From Russula earlei (taxonomy: Eukaryota; Basidiomycota; Agaricomycetes; Russulales; Russulaceae), in contig JAGFNK010000020.1 of NCBI GenBank assembly GCA_025769875.1, positions 215,714 through 279,713 on the forward strand: a stretch of 64,000 nt of DNA. Reading direction: 5' to 3'. How positions within the stretch are numbered: the first letter of the stretch is position 1; every line of letters starts with the position of its first letter. Shown here piece by piece: positions 23,982 to 35,598 of this stretch. The position numbers were made by a program, and so were the translations under genes. A model generated the notes under the pieces. That model saw only the letters and a program-made list of their open reading frames with translations. It was not told the origin of the DNA and did not search any database.

Positions 23982-24067
23982 ATCGTCGACTCGTCGTCTG
24001 TATCCCTCATCAACCGACTACCCCGCCCAGCAGCAACCAAAGCCAGCGATATCACCGAGACTGACTC

Positions 24068-25059
24068 ATGTCTTCTATTGTAAACGCGATCCGCTTTGTG
24101 TTCGTAGAGTTCCTGTTCTAACGCGCCTTTCTCCAGACACTTCTCGTCGACGGCTACATCTCCCAATCCTTTCGCAGCAAGGACGCCGAAGGATACTTCT
24201 GCCATCTGTTGAAGACGAACTCGTCGGGCCTGAAGCAGTCGTGTCAGGCCTTGATGATGCCAGGTTGTTCGGACGTGCTCTTCGTCGTCAAAACCGTCCC
24301 GAACGCCATCTCCCCCCGGTCGTTCATGCAGGGTCCCGACGGCGGCCTGCTTTGGCTCCTCGACCACAGCGTCGTGCCCACGGGCACGGTTGTGCCTCAG
24401 GCTCTGTGGTCTCCGCAGAACGTGAACGACTTTAAGCAATACGTTTCCGAGGCGCCATTGCAGCTGCCGATCTTCTTCATCCACGAGACAGGCGCTCTGG
24501 GACTGTCCCTGAGCGACGCGGCCAACGGTCGCTGCCACACCCTCCGCGAGGCACGATTGCAGGCTCAGCTCGGAGGGAAGTCGACCACGCACATTCGCAT
24601 CATGGTCCGTAGCCGTTTCACCTCACCCATCGTATCGTTGCGAAGAGAGAGAACGTGTTGTTCTGACGGTGCCTGGTGCGCGTTATCAGTGGCCAGGTTA
24701 CGCCGACTTTAGGCGACAAGTTCAGATAAAGGACGAGACCGCCGCGAAGAACCCCATCACGGTCGCAAAGTTTGCCCACCACATCGGTCGCTCCGTGGAG
24801 GCCTTCCTTCGGGTGAGTTTGTCGTTATTTGACTCGACGCGTGCGATCATGCCGAAATCTGAAATTACGTCGCTGCCCCTGCCAGGAACTGACCCCAAAC
24901 TCGAGTGGTAGCCCAGGCGATCACAACTGGGTCATCGGGCAGGGTGGGATCGTCCCTGCCAACATTAGGATAATCGGCGCCATACACGTTTCCGCTGGCA
25001 GCTGGATGCCGATCCTTCAACTGAACAGCTATGTTTTTTACGGCCACGGTTCTGCATGA
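24068..25059 (+). CDS. Unknown-family protein, paralogue 2 (about 264 aa)
   Basis: Exons: 24068-24097 (least certain), 24137-24604, 24690-24812 and 24886-25059. The C-terminal domain matches paralogue 1 in order: LPIFFIHETGALGLSLSDAA, then WPGYADFRRQVQI on an exon of exactly 123 nt as in paralogue 1, then NPITVAKFAHHIGRSVEAFLR, and a last exon with NWVIGQGG and SAGSWMPILQL. The first intron would be only 39 nt, so the true start may differ; the reading frame from 24137 on is secure. The N-terminal half lacks the Ser/Pro-rich disordered tail of paralogue 1 and is instead folded-looking (VDGYISQSF, PRSFMQGPDGGLLWLLDHS). No known catalytic motif, signal peptide or membrane helix. Function unknown. 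Confidence 0.75.
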
Positions 25060-27031
25060 CTATGATAGGGTTGTGTGTCGAATATGTCTTGTATGCCCAC
25101 CATTGTACTATAATATGGCATAAACACGATTAATAAATGAAGCGTGCTTATGCACTTTTTATCTCGATCGTTCCTAGCCCGGAAGAGACGCCAAGGAAGC
25201 TGGGGCTGCTTCGCTGTGGAAGAAGTGGGTGAAATTGGGCCCCCTGCCATGCCGTAAGGGATCACTCAGCATGGACGATTATATTTGACTTTCTACGATC
25301 TGGCAAGCTAGTGACAGGATCGTACCAGCAGACTCGGAAGGTCGAAGGAAAAGGAAAAGGCAGAAATCATGCACTTGGCCTCGAGGGCGCGGGGACAGAA
25401 GCAGATGCGATACTAGGCGGGGCCATATGGTAAAATTTGACCCGTTTTGCCGTCTTGACTTTGTTGAATCCCATCAAGACAGAATCAAGGAAGGGTCCTT
25501 GACTGGAGAATTCAAACCCACCAAAGTGATCTGAAGACGCTGTGATGTGTACTCGTCAATGTACACCGTTGCACGATCGCCCCACCCCCCCCCCCCCGAG
25601 TCGCCCTCAGGGATTCCCTTCGCCTTGGGGTTACTCTACCACCATACGACTCAATGTGGACTCGGTGGCTTCAAGGGACGGGATTGGAATGGCAATTATT
25701 ACGGCAGTTGGAGCCATGCTGGTATGAAACAGTTCGCAATTCGTTTGCGATTTCCAGGGTGTGGAAGACATGGCATGTTTTACGGTATGTAGTGGCGTGC
25801 AGAGAACGGCCGAAGAGAGCAATTGAATAGCGGGGTGTCAATAATAAATGCGTTACGCCTACCTCGTGTCCTAGGAATGCACAGCCCCTCCCTTCAGGTG
25901 TACCTGAGCTGTCGACCTGACAGTGTGAGGGGTCTGGTGACATCGATCGCACGATTATTTCCCAGCAGGCTCAAAAAAGAACAGAACATCTTTCCCTACA
26001 TGCACTCACGAGGGGAAGGGGAGGGGAGGGAGGGAAACAAACAAGACAGACGGGCTTCGGGTTATCGAGGTGATCGATGATGATGAACACGATAAGATCC
26101 GACCTTGGAAGACGTTTGCTGTCTGTTTTGTTTGTTTGTTTTTTCCCGCCGCGCGCCCGCCCATGCTCCGCTCGAGGGAATTGCAGATCGGCAAGGGATC
26201 AGAAAGTAAATTCAAGCGAGGATCAGAAACTGGGACTCGAGGTGGGACCTGGTTGAGCGGCGCGGTCAGGTTGACGACGACCGGCGACTTGGCCCAAGCT
26301 AAACTAAACGAAATGACGTGTTTCAAGCAAGGATCAGCAATTAAACCCGTTCTGCGTTCGCACCAACCGCACATGTGGCCCGGCCTTCCTCACCTGCCAT
26401 TCCCCCCTGCCCTCCCCCCGTGCCTGAGCCCCTGGGGCTCTTCCAGCGCATCTCTCCCCCGTTGTCACGATGGTTCATGCTCGAACACATGCCCCACTGT
26501 TCCATTACGACAGCTTTCGGCCGAGCTCGTGGATCCCTGCTAGTACTTGCGCCCCCTCCCACAGCCCCAACAACAGAGTTCCATGCTCCGTCCATGGTTT
26601 GGTCACCCCTCTTGGCCCCCTGCACCCCCAAACCATAACGACCAAACCAATAATGAACTGAACCTTCGCGAATGTGCTGTGACCAATCTAATCTCGCACA
26701 TCGCCGCGACCGTTCCTTGACCCGATGATCCAAACATTATGTGTGTGAGCCTAGTTGACGCCTGGTGAGCGCGCATCATCTAAAATTTCACTTGTCATAT
26801 GTTCTATTGCCTGAGCTCACTTATGAAAATTTCTCTAGCCAAGGGTCAGTGTCAGCCCAGCGCTTCAGCCCCACTTGGCACATTTTGCCGTAACGAGGAG
26901 CACATTTCATAGGGTACGTCGGCACATGTCCTCGTCTATGCTTTCCATGTGAATATAAAAGTCCAGGAGATGCACCCCCCACCCCCCTCTGTGGATCCAA
27001 CTTCCAATCGTCCGTCGCGCCATTCGACGAC
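25060..27031. other. Intergenic region between paralogues 2 and 3
   Basis: Nearly 2 kb with no supportable gene. A C-run (25586-25597), pyrimidine/purine tracts (26018-26050, 26130-26160) and short incoherent frames are all I see. No extra copy of the paralogue domain is detectable between the two flanking copies. Confidence 0.45.
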
Positions 27032-27959
27032 ATGGAATCCTCTCTCTGCCTACCCCAATCGCCCCTTCCGTACTTCGGCAGGCTGTCCCGAATGCTCTTT
27101 TATGGCTACCTCGGTCGGATGTTCGGACCCCTCGCTGCAAAAAGGTACCTCTGCTACCACCTACTACGCTTCGTCGAAGAGCCCGACGACTTGGTCGTCA
27201 ATCAGGAGTTGCTGAGGCCAGATCACTCCTATCCCGGCCTTCCCGGCACCTTCTCGGTCTCGCACGACCTCTACTCATATCTGCGGTGGAATTCCGTCGC
27301 CGTGGACTACACTTGCCGAATCATCCTCGATTGCGAAATCGCGGGCCATGCGACGCGCGTCGTGCCCCAAAGCCTCTTCGAGCCGTACGCCGGCCTCCCT
27401 CGCAGCCAAGCCGAACTGCAGAGCGCCTCCCTCCTCCCACCCATCTTCTTCATCCGGCAAGATCACACCGTCGGGCTATCGCTCGAAGCCGCCAAGTCGG
27501 CCGAATCTTATAGTTCCATGCTCCTATACAACGATTGGCGGCCCATGGAAGGCAAGGCTTCGATCAAACTGAGGATCACTGTGAGATCTATTCCCTGGAC
27601 GGCCAACCGTTGCCGTTTCGCTCACCCTTTTTTTGCAGTGGTGTGGCTACAAACCATGGCAGACGCAGATCCAGCTACGGAATCGCAGAAAAGAGCCAAT
27701 CACGCTCCCCCGGCTCATCCAACTCGTTGCCAGTGGGGTGGACCGTTTTCTACGGGTAAGCTCGCCTCATTCCTCACGTGCCTCTCCTTCGTCTGAAACC
27801 CCCACCTAGCAGGAACACGAGCCTATCACGACACATCCCTCCTTCTTTGAGTGGAAGATCGGAAATTACCCCGCCATCTCCCCTGACCGTATCGTGCTAG
27901 TTGGTGTTGTGGCCGTGTCTTCAGGCAGCATCATGCCTATCTTGCGGCTCGCAGATTAG
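27032..27959 (+). CDS. Unknown-family protein, paralogue 3 (270 aa)
   Basis: Three exons: 27032-27580, 27639-27755 and 27813-27959; all GT..AG, phase 0. It shares the domain with the copies at 3.0 and 24.1 kb: PPIFFIRQDHTVGLSLEAA, KLRIT at the exon end, WCGYKPWQTQIQLRNRR, EPITLPRLIQLVASGVDRFL, a last exon beginning EHEP as in paralogue 1 (EHKG), and SSGSIMPILRL. Trp-Pro-Gly is Trp-Cys-Gly here, and the penultimate exon is 117 rather than 123 nt. The N-terminus (MESSLCLPQSPLPYFGRLSR) is basic and mildly hydrophobic, but I would not call a targeting signal. Divergence among the three copies is high, so the duplications are old. Function unknown. Confidence 0.8.
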
Positions 27960-29537
27960 ATTTCTTTCCCTCTTTCACTTTGTTGATTGTAATTTGTATA
28001 GGCCTCCTCTGTGTTCCTGGTAATTATGTTGTATTGCTGTCCCTCGGATGGAAGTATGCTGCCTCTTGACGAAGCAGTCACGGCGCTTCCCATTCCTTCG
28101 TTCTGTGTTCACACCCTACATCCTACGTTCCCTCTCATCCTCATTGGTTACAGTTATGTACGAGGTCATAATTTAGCACACACACACACACTCACATGAA
28201 CTACGAGAGCTGGCCTCGTAGTTACAGTGAAAAAATACATGCGAGCGAGAGCCTGTTTGGCCCGTTGGCGCTTCCTTACTGGGCCCGACAATCGAGGACG
28301 GACCGTGTGCGATGCGATGCGATGCGATGCGACGGCGTCCGAAGATCAAACAGGCACTCCGAGTCAGCGGCGGCTCTGACGGGTGCCTTGAGATTGTCGT
28401 TCCGTCGGCCCTTGGCAGGATGATAGATATAAATAGAGATGAAACGGATGGATCTCAACAGCGTCCGTTGATAAATTAAAAAACCAGTGGCTGTGCACAG
28501 GCGTGGACAGGCACGACAAATGCAGGGCAAGGGAGGAGCGGAAGAGAGGGGAAGCGGCGGGGGGGAGGGGTGGAGGGGGGACAGGGGTAAGCTGGTAACG
28601 CAACCCTGGCCCGGGCGTCATGCATGTCAAAAAGTGATCGGTCGGGAGGACCGGAAAACCAAAAAAAAAAAAAAAGAAAAAAAAAAGTGGCATCGGAAAG
28701 AAGGAGGAAGGGAGAGAGAAAAACGTTGCTTGTTTTTGTGTTGTGCCATCTGCTTAGGGACCGTTTAGTTCGAGTCCCACTTGCGGGGCGGTCGTTCCGT
28801 GAGGGGTGGGGGGTGTGGGGGGGGGGGTCAATCGCTTTTCCTGTCAAACCGGTCTTGCGTCCTGGTACCTGAATTTGGCTTGCTCCAGGGCGTCTGCGTC
28901 GCGCACGCGTGGTGGTGGTTATTTCTGTGGCGCGCATGTGTGTGCGTTGGTTGCGTGGGAAGTGGAGGGGTGTGCCGGGATAGAATGCTACCCGACCCGG
29001 TACCTGATTTGCCCCCGCCGTGATGACTGATTTGCCAGTTCGCTCAATCGCCTTCCCACGTCGTACTTGAACAGGATGTCATATTTTGGTTCACTTCCCC
29101 CCTGAGAGACGTGCACGAGGTCCGAGGCGCCGTCGTTGTGGGAGTGGTGTCGTTCGATATAGAGGTTATCTGATTTGAAGGTCTCCCTCTCCCTCCGAGC
29201 ATGACGGAGGGCGAGGGTGCCTGTAAGCGCGTAAGCGTGTGTAAGGAGTCATCGGGCCGAATACCGTCCTCTTAGTGTACTGCACTGCACGACCTACAAA
29301 ACAAACAACACTTCAAGGCTTTCGGTTAATCATGTCGTGTCCTGGCTGGAATGATGACTCTCGGCGTATTCACCCTCCGGGCTGCTGATGTAGTCTTACG
29401 GCAAATGAAACCACCCCCCTCCCCCTTCCCGACACTGAACCGGAAACATGATGTTACATATTTGCATCCGAAAAACAACACAACAAGCTACATTGTCCAA
29501 AGCATCAAATGAGGTACGTCGCACAGATGTTGATTAC
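27960..29537. other. Intergenic region with simple repeats
   Basis: About 1.6 kb, no recognisable gene. Contains a CA-run (28181-28192), a GCGAT pentamer array (28309-28333), a TATAAATA box (28427-28434) with no obvious coding gene after it, an A-rich run (28660-28686) and G-runs near 28560 and 28800-28830. A non-coding transcript cannot be excluded. Confidence 0.4.
28309..28333. repeat. GCGAT pentanucleotide microsatellite
   Basis: Five head-to-tail GCGAT units, the last ending GCGAC. Confidence 0.8.
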
Positions 29538-31449
29538 CTAGTCCCTATCTCCTCCAGTATGTTGGGTTCTGTCGTGAATACAGGCGGCAGGCGGTGAGTT
29601 GCCGTGTTTCACACCCGAGCGGCTCCAGACAACACGCCCACGCCCATCAGTCATGAATGGAGGCTCCTGCTGTCGCGTATCAGATAATTCTCCAGGGAGA
29701 GGATCTCTTGTTGGTGACTGGGTGCTTGCCGTTGCACTCGCCTCAATCATAGAAGACACTTCAGGTGGGGCGGGTGAAGATGTGAGCGGCTGAGAGTCTG
29801 CCGTGTCTATATGTAGTGGGACGGGAGAGGCCGGCAGGAGGGTCCCTGTGTCGACACAAGCGGTCCTCTGAGGGGCACATGCAGAGGAACGTGGTGTACT
29901 CGGGGGTGATTGACCACGGGGCACCCTATCGGATGTGGTTGCTGGCTCGATGGTAGGCGGCGACGTTAGACTATCTCCCGACCGCATTGAAGTGTCCGTG
30001 ACATCTGGGAGATCGGGTTCAGTCTCGCATTCGGAAGTGGACATCAGAGAGGGAAAAGAGTCGATAGAAGAGGGACTGGACGAGGGTGAACGTGGAACGG
30101 GATCAGATTGCTGTGCGTTAGGCGATGTTAGAGTGTGAATTGGTTCAGGCATTAGTGGAGTCTCGGCGGGTAATGCGACAATGGATGTTGTAGAGGTTGA
30201 GAGAAAGTCCGTGAAAGTGCCCTCTATCCCGGACGTAGGTGTTTCAAAGTTGGGGGCCCAGGCATCGAACTAGCCGAGTCAATATATGTGCTTGTCAGCG
30301 TTCACAACGGAGGAATCGCATGAGAAGTTTGAAAACATACCAGGCGGGTCAGGGCGAGATATGTATCATTGTCTGTATCATCCTGTTCCAACCCCAATTG
30401 TTCACCAAATATAAGGTCTCCAGGTATCTCTAATTCCTCCTCCGAAGGGTCAGGAGAGTCAATCCAGGACGCAAAATCACGATAGTGTTCAAAATCACGA
30501 TAGTATTCAAAAACTGAACGAGTCATAACTTCGCGAAGTAGCCCACGCAAGCGGCGGTCTCGTTGCTATCGATGATTAATCAGGGTTTCAGTCCAGATTC
30601 AAAGAGGACATACTGGCATATAATGGTCGACCCCTCTGGTAAATATGTAAGGGGTGCCATCTTCGTTCTTGTGCTGGTACATACAGTCGCGGCCAAACGG
30701 ACAGTAGCGTTGTCCGCGATGAGATGAGATGAAGTATCTGTTACCAGTCATAAATGCAGATCAGGGTATCTTACGAGGGACCTCACTTGCAAGGAATCCG
30801 TTGAAGGCTTGATTTGTATTGTTCTATGGTCGTCGCTTTCCCGGGATGACCGCTAGGGTAAAAGTGGCTAGAAGGGACGACGTATTTGGTTGGCGTACGG
30901 CAGTATGGGCATTTCTTGTGCGCATAGGAAAGGGAAACATCATCCGCCGGGCTGTCCTGCCCGCGCCAGTTCCGGATGCACTGTAAGGGATAGGTCAGCG
31001 CAATGGGAACGGAGAACACACATTGGTATTCCCACATCGATGCAGAATACGTGACTACAATCCACTAGAGCGTAGGCTCGTCAACTTTCATACAAGTACG
31101 AGGTAATCTCGTACCGAGCAAGCCGAATGTGACCGGCTCCTCCATGCAGATCGCACAGATCAAGGACTCGCCAGGATCGGCGGGAGGGTTGGGGATGACG
31201 TGTTTGAACCAGCATTTTTCTCCCCTCTTGCAATATCCTTAACGCACCGACATCCACATGAGGACTTGCGACAGAGGACAGGCAATACGCACCAGATGCG
31301 AAGTACCGGCAGATCTTACTCTCGTCGAAAGGCGTCAGTTTCTCGTGTTCGCCATGCTTGAATTTGCAGTTGTCGCCGGCGAAACAACCCCTGGAAGTGT
31401 TATAATACCTACAGATCCCCCTAGACTTTGAAGTAACCGGGCGTTCCAT
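29538..31449 (-). CDS. Makorin-like CCCH/RING E3 ubiquitin ligase with long Ser/Pro tail
   Basis: Seven exons on the minus strand: 31449-31293, 31237-31115, 31064-31036, 30980-30787, 30737-30614, 30565-30341 and 30269-29538; 527 aa, all in phase. Two tandem CCCH fingers (CRYYNTSRGCFAGDNCKFKH; CRYFASGYC..KCWFKH) precede a C3HC4 RING (CAICMEEP, CSHVFCIDCIRNW, CPYCRTPT), then a third CCCH (YCPFGRDCMYQH). This is the makorin arrangement, although the animal Cys-His linker is not evident. Residues from about 285 to the end form a disordered acidic then Ser/Pro/Thr-rich tail absent from animal makorins. Makorins are RNA-binding ubiquitin ligases. A 29-nt exon encodes the RING centre. Head-to-head with TADA1. 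Confidence 0.9.
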
Positions 31450-31609
31450 GGTTGATCATTGACCGGTCATAGTCATCGAAGTTGGGGACAGAGAATGCCG
31501 CAGCAGTAGGCGACCGTGACCATGAGACAGACCTACCAGCAACTCCGCCTAGCCGTGTCTGGCGCTGCGCAAGCTCGACTCCCCCTTCAGCACAGCACAC
31601 AACATACCC
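31450..31609. promoter_or_regulatory. Bidirectional promoter, makorin-like gene / TADA1
   Basis: 160 bp between divergent start codons; no TATA box seen. Confidence 0.45.
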
Positions 31610-32732
31610 ATGTCCCTCGAGTCCACCACTACCATCAAGGCAAAACTCGCTGCCGGCCTCGGTACAAAGGCACCCAAATATTGGTCAATATTACAATCGT
31701 TCCTTGCCGCAACTATCTCCAGAACAGAATTTGATGAACAGATCCGAGACTGTGTGGACACATCCCCCCTTGGTATTTCCTTGTACCCCCCGAACTGCTT
31801 CGCGACGCCCTAACCGTTGACCGTAGTGCAACTTCATAATGCTCTTATCATCTCTATCTTCGACCCTTCCACGCACTTGGTAGCAGCGCTCACACCCCCA
31901 CCCGACGTTCCCAAAGGACCACCCCGCAAACGGCGGCGACTCCTGCCGTACCAGGGACCAGATGCTGATGAGCCGATCACGCTGAGGTCTTCTAGGTTGA
32001 AGAGATGGGCCGTCGGAATCGGTCGTCGAGAACGTGAGCGTATCCGGAACCTCAAGCCTGTCCCCTTGTCCTCGAAGCGAAAGCCCCGGCTGGAGGTGGA
32101 TGAGATTGCCAACGAACGTGGGGTGCAACTGCTGCCGGAGCGTGGAGGTACATGCGTTTCGCGACCCTTTGAGAAACCGTGTCTCACGTCGCCCCCCCGC
32201 AGAACTTCCCGGCAGTCGACCTGCAATTCAGTTGGCGTCTTCCACGCGGGGCTTCACCTTGCAACATATCACCGACAGGCTCAATCTTATCTGCGCTCAA
32301 CATAACCTCGGGCTGCCATCCAAGAACGTGGCAACTCTCATGTCCTATGCCTTTGAGGTAAGGGCGCACGATTTCACCCCACATTTCGATGTCGCCTCAC
32401 TCTCCGCGCAGGCCAAACTCAAGTCCCTCATCATGCAAGCTCTTGCGATGACTGCAACGTCTCATTCGGTCTCGTCCATCTATACATCGGCACCGCATTC
32501 GTCGGGCCATCGACTCTCGGCATCTGCGTTCGATACCCTGTTCACCATCTCCCCTTCCGTCGTTCCCAACCGTTCGGCGGCGGCGACTCGCTTGGCACTT
32601 GGAGAGAACGACTCTTGTGAGGACCAGATTCTCGCAAACGAGGACCGCGACCCGAATGACCCACGATGGCAAATGCTCGCCCTGCTTCGGGAGCGCAGCT
32701 CCGTGAACGAGGTTGCCAGCGCCCGGAAATAG
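31610..32732 (+). CDS. HFI1: SAGA subunit TADA1/Hfi1-like
   Basis: Four exons: 31610-31772, 31827-32147, 32203-32357 and 32412-32732; 319 aa. The SAGA-Tad1 domain is recognisable: KAKLAAGLGTKAPKYWSIL at the N-terminus (SAGA-binding helix), VQLHNALIISIFD, a PPRKRRRLLPYQGP basic segment, and a C-terminal half with LQHITDRLNLICAQHNLG, YAFEAKLKSLIMQALAM. Hfi1/Ada1 holds together the core module of the SAGA histone acetyltransferase and forms a histone-fold pair with Taf12. Each intron restores the family consensus in phase. TAF10, another SAGA subunit, lies 1.5 kb downstream in convergent orientation. Confidence 0.87.
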
Positions 32733-34279
32733 ATTTATACGCCTTGGGTGATGTATACATTATCGTTATCATCTTGCTGCAATATACCACTCATGACAGC
32801 AAACCCATGTTGCGCTTTGAGATATTTCGCACGAACACATCGGGAACCTGGTTAGTCAGCGATCACTCGCAGTTGTGACATCTGCACGGACCTTACGACC
32901 CACAACTATTGTCATTCCTGCTCTGCCGGGCCAGATTTGTGACCTAGGTTCGTAATCTCTCATGTCCCACAAGCTCCGAGGGAGAAGAAGTCAGACTGCC
33001 TGACGGACGGACGGAAATTTCCGACGTGGTTCCAGATGGGGACCTGAATGTACGGCCACGGCGGCAGAGGCGAATAAGCCCAGCCCTCTTTGCATCATGC
33101 ATGGGCTATGAGGGCCATTGCTTTGCTCTGAGGGTGTTCTATCGTTTGATCAGCACCTTGTCGCCGTTCAGCATCCCTCGAGCGAATAGTATTATTGCTT
33201 GCAGGATCGAAAGTGCGAGCACTGCTGTAGACGAGCTCAGCAACGTTTATGAAGAACGGTTGAAGCCGATTACGTCGTCGAGGTCTGCGGGGGCGATTCT
33301 ACACGTGTGATCGTATTATCGGAGTCCCTTCGAGTCTCCTGATGAAACCTTCTTGGTCAACCAATGATCGCAGTGATCGCGATTTACGGTCGTTGGACTC
33401 GCGCTACTGTAGTGATCTTGCCACTTCGCCGAATAGAAGCTGGCAACAACCTAAGGGATGACCATAGACGAGAGGAGAGGGGGCAACGTCCCCAGTATCA
33501 CGGTCCACGCAGAGATCTGGCAATCATCACGTCCGCGTTGCGATGACGTACCGAATCCTCAACCCGACGCAAAGTCATATAATAGCGATGCGATCATGAA
33601 CTTGACTTATCGAAATGGCGCTGGTCAGGGGATCTTACACCCCTCGGTCTGTTCCTGTCAGCCATTATCGCTTTCTCAATCTCTGAATGCTCTCACTAAC
33701 AGCCATCTCGAACTCATGGTTTCGACCTCAGTGGTGAAGACACCATTCGATTGCAGCTCCTGCAGCCTCAAAAATTTGCACTCGCAGAGCAGGTGCAACT
33801 CACTTGCAACGGGAAAACATGACCTTCAAAGCGGGACAATTGCAGAATAGAAACGTTCTAGAGTACCAAAACCCGAAAAATGGTACATCACAATAATTCA
33901 ACAAAGCAAGGTAAAACGCAAGGAGCCCACGCGTCTCGAATCTCGCATGTGAAGGGTATTTCCGGACAGGCGAGCTAGCGCACGCGCTGCATGGTCGATG
34001 AGATGCTAGAAAGCTCAACACTGCCAGAGACAAACTATTAGACGGATGAGCACCTTTCAGGTTGTAACCAATGCTGGGGTCATTTGACACGGACTTGCCT
34101 TCGCGGGGCTGTGGAACAGGTTGAATGAGTTACGGAGTCTGACGGCGGAAGCGATGTAGATGAGCCTCGAGAATCTTAATGTTGTTGGGGCATGATGGCA
34201 GTGATCAACAATTGACGATTAAAAGTACAAGTAAGATCAAAACTCGGTGAATTGTACCCACGATCGGAAAGTACCACAG
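32733..34279. other. Convergent intergenic region, TADA1 / TAF10
   Basis: About 1.5 kb with no gene I can support; a frame at 33026-33310 has no recognisable family. It contains the 12-bp palindrome CGGAAATTTCCG at 33012-33023, the same one found in both arms of the TIR element. Confidence 0.4.
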
Positions 34280-35069
34280 CTACAGATAAAATTCTGGCTT
34301 GCGTGAATTGATACCATACTCCGAAAGCGCGGCACTCAGGTCCTCCATTGTGAGTGTTGTTCGAGTCTTGTCCTGTAGGTTTGATAATCGAGTTAGCGAT
34401 GAGAGCCGAACGACTGCTTAAGGTATCATCGGGATGCGAACACGGAAAGGATGGTTCTACACGGACGCGACATCATGGGTCAATTGGAAAGAGACACTCA
34501 CCCTTGAGGACCCTGGACCTTGGTTCGCACGCGCGCGTCCGCTGGCGGCATTTGTTCTAATTCGGGCATGTTGATATGCATCCGCGGCGATGTCGGAGAC
34601 GAACTTTTGTGCCGCTAACGCCAGGAGACGCTTTCTGACGGTTCGTGGCAAGAATGTAAACGTGTGTATGTGTGCATGTGAGTGGGAGGAATGGGGGGGG
34701 AGGATCTCACAAGCGAGCATCCTGACAGTCAAAGCCGACGCGTTGAAGGTAATAATCCGTAACTTCATCAGGGATCTTTATGCCACATTGCTGTAGAGCG
34801 TTCCCCCTAAGAAGGTCAAAGACACACACCAATGGCTCGTAGTCATCAAGCATAAGGAGAAAGTCCACCAGAGACCTATCTTTGCGCGTCTCTGCGGAAG
34901 GGAGGCGGGTTTGGGGTTGCGTCCTGCCTTCGGTCGAGCCAGATGCTTGGGGCGGGAGTTGCGGCTGTTGACCAGGAGCAAGTGGATATGCAACAAATTG
35001 TGGGGTTGCCGCGGCGGATTGCGCCTGTTGAGAAGAGGGCTGGGGTGTGCTAGATGACGGGGTGGACAT
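34280..35069 (-). CDS. TAF10: TAF10, shared TFIID/SAGA subunit
   Basis: Four exons on the minus strand: 35069-34830, 34775-34711, 34634-34502 and 34372-34280; 176 aa. A disordered Ser/Gln/Pro-rich N-terminus (about 60 aa) is followed by the TAF10 histone fold: LVDFLLMLDDYEPLIPDEVT, YYLQRVGFDC, KRLLALAAQKFVSDIAADAY, and the last exon RTTLTMEDLSAALSEYGIN ending KPEFYL. The first intron acceptor at 34776 was preferred to an upstream AG because it yields the invariant Pro-Leu-Ile-Pro and a normal 54-nt intron. TAF10 is required for TFIID assembly and for SAGA. Confidence 0.92.
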
Positions 35070-35153
35070 GGTATGGTATAATCGCAACAACGGAACAAGT
35101 GCGGACGACCCACGACGACGTTATGTCATCATGGGAATTGCACGTGACTAGAC

Positions 35154-35160
35154 TTATATA
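35154..35160 (-). promoter_or_regulatory. TATA box of TAF10
   Basis: TATATAA on the minus strand, 85-91 bp upstream of the start codon. Confidence 0.55.
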
Positions 35161-35598
35161 ACGAACCTTACGACCGTTTTGCTTCAGAGGACACTTCAAG
35201 TGAGTATACCATCCTCTTTGTCTTTTCCTAATGATGTTTGAGGCATTTGGCTTTAGTGGGCATCTTTCCACACTGCAGAATCTTATCTCAGCTACCTTCG
35301 AGCAAGGCCACTTTGGTGGTTAAGCTCGCTTTTGTCTGAATCGCTTTTGGCTTTGTTATTCTTTCGTCTTCAATCACTGATATATTCCTACTAGGTTTCC
35401 ATGGAAAGTTGTCCCTGCGCGGAAAAGGTTCTGCGCACATCATTCTAGATCCTCGTTTAATATACAACATGATTTTTATCATCTTTTTATCATTACTATG
35501 TTCTCTCGTGCAGGGCTGAATGACTGCTTATATAATCACAACCGTGTGTTTGACTTGCCGTCGCTGCGCTGCACTTTCCCACCTTGTGGCATGTCTCG
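35161..35598. promoter_or_regulatory. Divergent intergenic region, TAF10 / F-box gene
   Basis: About 440 bp without coding features. It is AT-richer than its neighbours; 35453-35465 (TTTAATATACAAC) is the best A/T-rich element on the F-box side. Confidence 0.35.

Noticed and set aside
23831..24592. 253-aa minus-strand frame over paralogue 2
   Set aside because: Antisense to the spliced gene whose family signature is on the plus strand.
28755..28790. TTCGAGTCCC motif resembling a tRNA T-arm
   Set aside because: No matching acceptor, D or anticodon stems can be folded around it.
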